From Tausonia pullulans (taxonomy: Eukaryota > Basidiomycota > Tremellomycetes > Cystofilobasidiales > Mrakiaceae): 64,000 bases of DNA. Position 1 is the first letter of the stretch. Every line of letters starts with the position of its first letter. The stretch is taken from contig OX637637.1 in NCBI GenBank assembly GCA_951802195.1, positions 496,001 through 560,000 of the forward strand. The letters are read 5' to 3'. The notes under the pieces are model-generated. The model saw only the letters and a list, made by a program, of their open reading frames with translations, did not search any database and was not told the DNA's origin. Below, in pieces: positions 55,887 to 64,000 of the stretch. Both the position numbers and the translations under genes were made by a program.

Positions 55887-57759
55887 GACGCTTGGACGGC
55901 CGTGGAGAATGGAGAATGGAGAATGGAGAATGGAGATGAAGCGAGGCTGGCTGCTTCAGTAGCGAGAGATATTTCCCCAAAAGAGACAAGGTCTCCTCTG
56001 CTGTTGTCCACCGGTCGAGTTTTCGTCTGGGTGGTGGCCGTTGGATGGAAGAGACCTGACGCGTCGCAAGCACGGACCAAGTGACGACGCGACGGATGGC
56101 TCGAGATGCCCTTCCTCCGCCTCTCGTGTTTCGCTCAACGATTGCCATGCCTCACTCATGCCTGTCAATCGGCGAGTCCGATCTCCCTATCTCACCCGGG
56201 GTTCGCGAGCTTGCTATTTCCTCCTTCAGGCGCTCGGTTTATATCATGCGATTGACCATAGTTGCAACTTATTTTTCTCAACGGCGAAGAGCCCCTCCTG
56301 GCGGATCCAGTGGAGGGAGAGCGTCAGAGAGGCTGGGTGGAAGAGCCTGGCTTCTCTTAGCAAGCAAGCTACATCCCGCTCGGTCGCACAAGCTGTAAGC
56401 CCTTGCGCTTCACCCAAAGCGGATCACGTCGCTCGTGCCGCTCTTGGAATGCGTACCTCTCTCGCCTGCGGCATGTCCGGATCATCCAACCCGAGCTCCG
56501 GATCGCTGGGACGAACGTCGACACATCGACATTCTCACAAAGCTAGATGTGCCCATTTTCTGGGAACTTTTTACTGCCGACTGCAACAAGGAGGTGAACC
56601 TCGAGCTGTCGGTTGGAGCCAAGCACAAGGACAGTCTGAAGGCGCCTGGCCAGCCGACACTTATATGACGCTCAGAGGGTGCAGTCCAGCGCTTACATCC
56701 ACCGTCTCCCTTTCTCGTCGACATTCGGGCTTTGCTGTTGGTGAACAGCGGGTACTTTCTCTCCCGTTCTCGCATGTGCCGTTCGTCAACTCTGAGGTGG
56801 AACATGCTGATGCCCATTATGTTTTTCACCGCAGCGGCAAACTCTGAACCCGAGCTCTCAGTTGATCTAGCTCCTCTCGCTCCGCTGCTTCCCTTGACCA
56901 TCATCATACGAGAATGAGGCAGCCTCCTGCCCCCTCTCACAGCCCAACACTCAGCTGCCGATCTCCTCCCTGTTTTCCTGAGATGCGGCCCCCATTCCTG
57001 CTTGCTCCTATGACCGCCCCTCCTTCCTCTCTTTCTTTTACCTTTTTCCGCCTCCCACGGTGCCCGTCGCAGACAGTCCTCTCATTTCTGGGCCCTCTTC
57101 GCAGCACGCTCTGGCCGATCCCCACAAAGTTCTCTGGCAACGCCTTTCTTCTCTCCCTGTCCGTCCGTCCGCTCGCTTGACCCCTTCAGATCGATCCCCC
57201 TTCTTACCTGCTCAGCGCGAGGAGGGCCCACCCGGGCCTACGACGCCGGTTGGGAGTTGGGAGTCCTCCTTCCTTCCTCGTTCTCTGTCGTCGCCGGGTC
57301 GCTCGTTGGGTTCGTCCGCAGTCGTTTTCGGTTTGTGCCGCCAGTACACCATGTCCTCCTCCAACCATCGCGAGTGAGTGAGAGGGGGTGAGTGAGAGGG
57401 AGAGAGAGAGAGACGGTGGTTCCATTCCGTACTCTGCTACGAAGGCGGCCGGCGACGACGACGAGAGAGCCAGCCATACACGGGGGAGAGAACGACAAAA
57501 CGCTGGGATGGCCGACGACGAGCCGGAGCTTCGGCGCTGCTCGTTGACTTTCTCAGGAAAGTAGGATAGGCAGAAGCAGCAGAGTATTATATCGGTATGA
57601 GGAGGAGGTGGCATAGAGAACGACAAAGGGAAGAGCAGATTAGAGCCGAAAGAAAACAAGAAAAGAAAAGAAGACAGAGGAATGAAAACGACAGCGTGTG
57701 TGAGAGTCCATCCTCCTAGCTCTCCACTACATCACCAACCCTTCCCCCACCTACCTCGT
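55887..57759. other. Long spacer with ZUFSP promoter; no supported gene
   Basis: About 1.9 kb, the longest stretch without a supported gene in the second half. A 7-base tandem repeat lies at its left end. An open frame on the minus strand (56482-56940) contains AAAVKNIMGISMFHLRVDER and on the plus strand 56435-56668 contains HIDILTKLDVPIFWELFTAD; neither was recognised and they overlap. The right end is the PAL1 3' region, with a GA-rich tract near 57380-57415. Confidence 0.4.
55904..55936. repeat. Tandem repeat of GGAGAAT, 4.7 copies
   Basis: Four perfect 7-base copies and a partial fifth, starting 18 bases upstream of the ZUFSP-type start codon, in its 5' UTR or core promoter. Confidence 0.9.
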
Positions 57760-60726
57760 TCAGCCACGCCCAATCATCCGTTTCATGAGCGACGGCTTGC
57801 GACCAAGGCCCGACCCGCCGGACGACTTGCCCGTGTTGTCCGCCTCAAAGCTGTCGACGCGTGGGAAGTAGCCGCCCGTCGTCGCTCCCGGGACGGGGAT
57901 CGGCGCCGGCGGAGGAGGAGGGGAGCGTACACCCCGGCGGGAGGAGAGCTCGGCTGTAAAGGAGGGCAAGTCGTCAGTGGACGAGAACGCGAAACAAGGG
58001 GGAACGACGGAGCACCCACGAGGAGCGTCGGCAAAAGGGTCCTCGGCCGGGTCCGGAAGGGTAGGAAGCGACTTGTCCTTGCTACCGACGGGTGCGGCTC
58101 CGACCACTTTGTCGCCCGACGAGTGTCTGACGGGACTCAACGGCGCATCCTGGAAGGACTGCTCGCTGGTGGGCGATCCGAGAGGCTCACCAGCGCCTCC
58201 CTGCTGGCGACGGAGGAAGGCCGCCGTCCTTCCATTGGTGCCGCCACTGCTTGAGGGCCGGCTTTGGTGGTGCAGGTGCGAGCCAGTCGGGACGGAGGAC
58301 GAGTAGACACCGGCCGAAGGCGAAGGCAGCGCGGGAGTCGGGAGACCCGTGCTGAAAGTACCTGAGCCGCCAACCTCGCGCGGGGAGCCGAGCGGTGAGG
58401 AAGGAGCCAGTCCATCCGAGTCGCTGACGGGGACGTTGGGGTTATTGCGCATGTGCTTGATGCGCTGCATGAGCGACTTGGTCCGCTTGACACCCGTCGC
58501 GCCACCCGCAGCAATGGGACCTTTGGTGGGGAGGGCATCAACGAGCTCGTCCTCGCCCATCGGCCGGACGCCAGCCTCGTTCTCGAGGCCCGCCTCCTCA
58601 CCGCCGTTCGCACCTCTGCCACCGATGGCTTTGGCGCGCCCCTCATGGCCATTCCAAATGGAACTCGTCGCGCTCGCGAGCCCAGTCTCGCCATTGGGCC
58701 TAACGGGCGCGGCCCATCCGAAGTCCTCGTACGCCTCCGAATCGGCAACACCCCAAGCCGACGCAAGCGCGTTCTTGGCGACCTTCGCACGGGCGTTATA
58801 GTAGTCGTCGTCGGCGACGGACTCAGCCTCCCGCTGGGCGTCACGCTCCCGCTCGCGCAACTTGGAGCGAGATCGGGAGCGAGTGAGGGCCCCTCGGATG
58901 CCGCCGTCCGGAGTGGTGGCCGAATTGGTGTTTCCTCCCGTGGCGGCGCCAGCGGCCGTCGTGTCGCTGCAGTGGAACAAATGAAGTGATCAGCTCTCTC
59001 TCTCTTTCTTTCTTTCTTGAGACTGAAATAAGGCCTGCGGACGCACCTGGGGAAGTAGCTGACGGTCTGACCGTCGACGTCATTCATCGGTGTGGTGGTC
59101 GATTCGTCAAACTTGACATCGCGGTCTCGCATCTCCTTGAGCGTGTGCTGGGCGAGCGGACTCAGCTTGGGCGTGCCCGACGCTCCAGACAAGGCGCTAC
59201 TACCCGCGCCAGACGATCCGGAAGGGCCGGCCTCGAACGCAGCCATCGGGGCAGCCTTGGACGTCGCCTTGTTGCGCGAGGGCGCGGCCGCGTCGTAGGC
59301 CGACTCGTGATGGAACACTAGGAGGCAGCGAAGGGGACGATCAACGGGGGGCTAAACATGAGAGTGAGAGAGCCAGACTTACTGCCCGTGCCCCAGAGGC
59401 TGCTCGGGTCGAGGCGGTCAATGGCATCGGCGTGCCTTGAGCTCTTCTTAGCCTTCTCCGGATCGCGCTTCCTCTCCTTCTTGAGATCCGAGAACGGGTT
59501 CTTGTTGGCGAGCCACCCGGACGACGTCGCCCGCGTGGTCGGCGGAGGGGGTGCGAGCGTTGAGGCTCCTCCTCTGTGTGAGGAGGAAGACGACGGAGAG
59601 TCCGAGTGCGAGCGACGAGGGCGTGCCGGAGGGGGGACCGCGAGGGAGTTACTGTTGGGTGTGGGGTAGGGTAGGAGGGGGGGGGGGGAAGAGAAAGAGA
59701 AGACGGAGGATTAACCAGCCTGTAAGATAAGGCGGAAAGAGAGACGAGACGGAGAGCACGAGGCGCATGCGAGTGTGTACGTGAATAGGATGGATGCGTG
59801 GGGCGCTGGGAGCCAACCGAGGGGGACGTGGGGTGGAGACGAGGCGAGGACCGAGGACGAAGGGAGAGAGGGGTCGACCTCGAAAGGCAATGTAGCCTGG
59901 TCGGGTTCGGAAGGAACTTTCTCTTGGGCTCCTTCTCAAGAGAGGAAGAGAGGCGTAGAGAGAGAGTGAGAGAGGGCGAGCTGTATGCGACCCTCATAGC
60001 AGCAGAGAGCAAGAGCGACAGGATAGGATAGAGAGAGGGGAGACAGACAGTCACGGTCATAGATGACGCGTGCCGCCCACGTCTTCCCTCGTTCTCTACC
60101 TTGCCTACACTTGCCCCGATGGCCAGGGTGATTTTCCGTCTCTCGTGCTCGTCAGGAGGGACCGCCCCTCGATGCTGAGCCATGTGAGACCGATGAGTCG
60201 AACAGACTTGAAGATAGCGAGCGCAGCCCTTAGTGCTCCGACCCGTCGGCAGCCGGACTTTGGGCGGGGGGGTAGGGGGAAGGAGGGGAGCACTGTCTCG
60301 CCCGCCTCGCCCACCACCTTCCCCTCGGAGCAGGACAAAGTTGCTCGCGTAAGAGCAGTCGGATCACGCTGGAGCTGGGCGACGCGGCGGGTTCAAGGGA
60401 CAACGTCCAGTGTTGGGCCGAGCGAGCGACCACTGGGTTCGGTTCGGCAGCTCGACCGTGGTGACAAGCACGACGACCTCTGGCGCCCGTACGAGAAGGC
60501 CTTACTCGGCCTCATCCATCCGAGGCAATGGCGTCCCAGGCTAGAAAGGGTAGGAAGGATGGGAGGAAAGAAAGAGAGAACAAGCGACGGACCTGCTGGA
60601 GCGGCTGCCAGAGGTTGGCTTGATGGTCACGCTGTCGGCGAGCGCAGCAAGGAGGGCGTCCTGGTCGGCGGCGTCGGCGGCGTGGGCAGTGCCACCATAG
60701 CGACTCGTGGCGAGCGGGGTGGACAT
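57760..60726 (-). CDS. PAL1-family cell morphology protein
   Basis: Pal1 in fission yeast localises to sites of growth and endocytosis and supports cylindrical shape. Start at 60726: MSTPLATSRYGGTAHAADAA then DQDALLAALADSVTIKP. Next, LANKNPFSDLKKERKRDPEK (about 59440-59510), DAIDRLDPSSLWGTG (about 59390), then VFHHESAYDAAAPSRN and KAAPMAAFEAG (about 59230-59310): this D-R-L-D...G-T-G...F-H-H-x-x-x-Y/F-D-A-x-x-P-x-R-N order defines the Pal1 domain. MNDVDGQTVSYFPR follows. The long C-terminal half is Ser/Pro/Gly-rich with KRTKSLMQRIKHMRNNPNVP, a basic helix, and ends GLGRKPSLMKRMIGRG at 57760, a short basic motif typical of these proteins. Poly-G runs lie in an intron near 59678. Confidence 0.88.
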
Positions 60727-61032
60727 GATAGAAGGAAAGGAAGAGCGGTGTCGGTGTCGTGTCGGTCGGAAGATGGTGGTTGGAGTGTGAAAGCGAGCGG
60801 GCAGGTAACTGGGGGACGCCAAGGCGCGCGCTGTTTCCCTTGCGGCGGCTGCCTCATTTGACTCCGCCCCGCCCTGCCGGGCGCTGCCGGATGCGTCGTC
60901 TGTCGGTTCCTCACAAGCCATTACATGTCATCTTCATCTTCCCGGTAAATCATCGGCCTCTGTTCAACTATCCCCCGGGTCACTCAAGAACCCTCTTCCT
61001 TGTAAGGGCACCACGTATCACTCCTTCTCGAC
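60727..61032. other. PAL1 promoter and CPS1 3' region
   Basis: About 300 bases; no gene seen. Confidence 0.5.
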
Positions 61033-63297
61033 TCAGAAGTCCGCCTCGTCGGCGTTCAGAATCAACGACCCGAAGAAGGAGATCAGCTGCAGGAACGCCG
61101 TCGACCTGAGCGCCTCGTTGACCGAGTGGAGGCCCGTCGGCGTGTAGCTGTCCTTGGTGGCGTCGAGGTGGCCGTAGCGGTAGATCTGGTCGGTGAGGTT
61201 CCTGCAGGGCCAGCGGAGTGTGCGTTGGTCAGTCCAGCCGACGACCAAGGAGGAGGGCAGGCCACTCACCAATAGAATCGAGTATCAGTGTTTCCTGACA
61301 TGATAGACGGGGAGACGATGATGTCCTCCTCGTCCTTCTTGGCAGCAGCGAGCTCGTCCCCGCCCTTGCGGGACGCGTGGACGCCCTTGATCGTTCCAGC
61401 AAGGACCTGCCAGCCGACAGTCTCGGGGGTTGTCGGCGTGATGGGGGAAGGCTCGAGCCTTTCCTCGTTCACTTTTCAGCCTGTGCCTGACTAACAAGGA
61501 GGAGCTCATGGGACACCCACCAGTTTCCAAAGGCGTCCTCGAGGACAAGCCGACCGGTAGAAGGGTACAGCGACGAAGGCTCTTCGCCGAACGCCACGAG
61601 CGTAAGGTTGAGCTCCTTGGCCTTGGGAGTGAGCACCTTGACGATCCGGGCCTGAAGCTCGCCGACGGAAGAGGCAACGTTGATCCGGTGGTTGATGACG
61701 GCCGAGGCACGCTCGGGGAGAGCCTTGGAGATGGGTACGATTGACATCAGAATGTGGATTGAGACAGAGAAGGGCGTGAAAGAGAACTACCCACGTTGAC
61801 CTTGACTCCACCAGCGATGAGATCGACTGCCTGAGTCGTCCCAACGAAAGGGCGGAGCTGCCTGTCCTTGCCGAGCCACTCGCCAACCTTCTTGAGTGCT
61901 GAGTCGTCCTTGACCGACTGCCGGACGAGTTTGCTCAGTTTGGAGTCGAGATCCGGAGCGTATTCGGCTGTGCAGGTCATGAGTGCGTAGATAGGGTTCT
62001 CCCGCGTCAGATGGGGCGGGTGGGGGTGCGCCTCAAGCTCGGCGATGAGCAGGGAGAGAAGACCGATTGAGGTGTGGTCGGGGGGAATGGAACTGGAGGA
62101 CGGTGGGAAGGCGATGAGCAGAAACTTGTGAGAGAGCAGCGTATGTGCAGCACTTACGAATGGCCGCCGAGCGTCTCAACAGTCATCCTAATGTCGCCGT
62201 AGCCCTTCTCTGCGGTGCCCGGCGCAGCGATAACGCGACCCATGATGTCCGTGTACCCTCCACCCTCGTCGACGAGGAGCGCAAACTTGCCGTACGTCGC
62301 AGAAAGATACGGCGCGAGCTTGCCCGCTCCGTTGGCACCAGACGACTCCTCGTCCATGCCTGAAGCGATGACAATGGTCCGCCGAGGCTGAAAGTTGGTC
62401 GAGAGGAGCGATTCGAGGGCCGAGAGGATGCCGATGAGGCCAGACTTGTCGTCGACGGAGCCACGGCCCCAAATGAACTCGCCGTCAACTGAAAGGAAAT
62501 CAAAGTTCAGCCCGGAAACAGCACTGGAAAGGCCGAAGGAGAGACTCCTCACAGTGGCCAGAGTACGGCGGGTACTTCCAAGTGTCGATCGTCGACTGCT
62601 CGACGGGGACGACGTCCTGGTGGCCGGTGAGGAGGAGACTGGGTGGCAACAGAGATGTCAGCGATGGACTTTCGCGTGCGCTATCAAAGGACTCACGGCT
62701 TGAGGGACGGGTCGGATCCCTTGACCTCGTAAACGAGGCCATAAGTGTTAACCTTGGTGAGTGTGACTCGCGGGTCCTGGTCGCCATGCGAGAGAGGAAA
62801 CGCGGCCTCAAGATCTGGCGGAAGATGGACGTCAGTGGCCATGGATCGGTCGATGAACCAGGGCTCAACGCACAGTCGTGAAAGGCCTCAAACTTCTTCC
62901 ACCTCGGATCCTTTCCGACCGCGTCCATGTTGTCGTAGGACTCGGTCTCGACGCGGACGGCGCCAGAGAGCCAAGAGACCGCTTGGTCATGGAAGTCGTC
63001 GGACTTCCAGAGCCGGTCAAGGCCAGGATAGAGCTTCGATGTGGGCGTCAGTGATGAAGGCTGCTGACAAAGGCGGTCCTTGTTGCCTCCCTTGGAGAAG
63101 GCGCTGGTCGTTGCCGTCGCCGTCGTCGCCACCGAGGTGAGGGAGCCGGAGGAGAGCGAGAAGAGACCGGCAGGGACGAGGACGAGGAGGAGAGCGAGAA
63201 GGGCGGTCTTGCACTTCTTGTTCTGGGGCTTCCGCTGTTCAGTCGCAAGCTTCTCGTTGTAGAGGACGGTGGCGTTGGTAGTGGGAAGGCCCTTCAT
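61033..63297 (-). CDS. M20 metallopeptidase, Gly-Xaa carboxypeptidase (CPS1 type)
   Basis: Vacuolar zinc carboxypeptidase releasing amino acids from peptides. Start at 63297: MKGLPTTNATVLYNEKLATE, then one hydrophobic anchor TALLALLLVLVPAGLFSLSS, as in yeast Cps1. Catalytic blocks: FHDQAVSWLSGAVRVETESY, FEAFHDYLEAAFP, LLLTGHQDVVPVE (first zinc His and Asp, about 62600), YPPYSGH, EFIWGRGSVDDKSGLIGIL (bridging Asp), IVIASGMDEESSGANGAGKL (Glu-Glu), ALLVDEGGG, ETLGGHS and SIPPDHTSIG (lid-domain His), and NTDTRFYWNL with TPTGLHSVNEAL (last zinc His, about 61125). The end FGSLILNADEADF is at 61033. Every zinc ligand and the catalytic Glu are present; the length of about 580 residues is normal. It is the last gene of the minus-strand run. 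Confidence 0.93.
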
Positions 63298-64000
63298 GGC
63301 TGCTAATGATGGAGGAAAGGGAGATGGATGTTGGGGAAAGGCCGGCTCGATCCGGCGGGCTCTTTTTCGCCGCCCTCTCTGGTTAAGCGTTGTCAGCGCG
63401 TACCACGCGAATCTGCTTCGGCGAAGGCCGACTCCTAGGGCCGGCCACCTCCGTTTATTGGATAGTTTGATTGCATGGATAGAGAAATGGCAAGAGAGAT
63501 GCAAACACAGAGATGCTCTCAGACTCGGGCCTCAAGGCGCCACCCGGAAGAGCTGGGCGCTCTAGTCAGGCTTTCGGCGTCCGAGATGAGTTGAAATCGA
63601 CATTCCTTACTAGTTTATCCAATCTTCAACCGGTGACCTAATGATGTGATGCTGTCATTTTACTGGTTGTTTAGCAGCGTATGTTCGGGTATCAGAAGCT
63701 TGCTATCCGTCGCCCGAGGTACATAAGAACAAGTGCCTATCAAAGGGGAGGGAGCGACGAACGAACTGAGTGGATAGAAATGGCCTCATGCCTCGATTCA
63801 GGCACGCCCTTTAGTCGAGGTATGCTCCCAAAAGCCTGGGTCCTCAGCATGGATCACAACGACCATCACACCAGGGTAGAATTTTAGATACAGCAATATA
63901 AACCGGCATGCACGACTATGATAAATTTGAAGATCGCTGCTGACAGTGTCGGTCCACAGTACTGGCCGAACCATGGCGTCCTACACCACGAAATGCTTCC
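63298..64000. other. CPS1 upstream region to window end
   Basis: No gene seen in 700 bases. Open frames are short and without motifs. The last 400 bases are AT-richer, as in a promoter or spacer. Confidence 0.5.

Noticed and set aside
56435-56940. Two overlapping open frames on opposite strands in the ZUFSP-PAL1 spacer
   Set aside because: Neither has a recognised family or splice partners; kept only as a note in the spacer entry.
58137-59318. 393-codon minus-strand open frame running through PAL1
   Set aside because: It begins in the true Pal1 frame but continues through an intron into a wrong, Arg-rich frame; the real exons are joined differently.
1-64000. CRISPR arrays, transposons, virus-like elements, rRNA and tRNA genes
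   Set aside because: No spaced direct repeats, transposase or polymerase motifs, long terminal repeats or rRNA blocks were seen; tRNAs cannot be excluded without a covariance search.

Overview
The window looks like nuclear DNA of a basidiomycete yeast, most likely Pucciniomycotina of the Rhodotorula/Sporobolomyces kind. The reasons are high GC, genes cut by many short introns (about 50-100 bases, GT...AG), short spacers, and a gene set (TSC1, ClpP, caleosin, PAL1, Mug105/ZUFSP) that includes several genes lacking in Saccharomyces. The taxon is inferred from these features. No virus-like element, transposon, CRISPR array or rRNA was recognised, and no tRNA was found by eye.

Layout. 0-7 kb, plus strand: a TMEM184/Ost-alpha membrane protein, a caleosin and a mitochondrial ClpP. 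7-14.4 kb: a gene-poor belt with one intact single-exon SDR gene among decayed copies of ordinary housekeeping genes: the N-terminal half of proteasome RPN5, a mitoribosomal mS23-like gene, a dienoyl-CoA isomerase and an unidentified plus-strand coding relic. 14.8-27.4 kb, plus strand: an HLTF/Rad5-type SNF2-RING helicase, ribosomal protein eS21, a Dabb protein, and a tandem family of WRN-type 3'-5' exonuclease genes (one active-looking, one fragment, one with all four catalytic acids replaced). 27.5-34.9 kb: a divergent pair of small-GTPase regulators, SmgGDS (minus) and TSC1 (plus). 35.1-36.4 kb: relics of histones H2B and H2A. 37.3-63.3 kb: nine genes in a row on the minus strand: SFT2, eIF4A, a THYN1/EVE protein, a membrane-anchored SGNH hydrolase, V-ATPase subunit H, PDX1, a ZUFSP/Mug105 peptidase, PAL1 and a CPS1-type M20 carboxypeptidase.

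How they work together. Most are unlinked housekeeping genes, as expected in a fungal chromosome. Loose themes are endomembrane and vacuole function (SFT2, VMA13, CPS1, TMEM184) and GTPase/TOR signalling (SmgGDS and TSC1 sharing a promoter).

The most unusual feature is that copies of normally essential or conserved single genes (RPN5, mS23, dienoyl-CoA isomerase, H2A, H2B) lie here as relics between intact genes. Working copies must exist elsewhere. This is the pattern expected when one of two redundant gene sets is being lost, after hybridisation, genome doubling or a large segmental duplication. Start codons of several genes and most exon borders were read by eye and are approximate unless stated.
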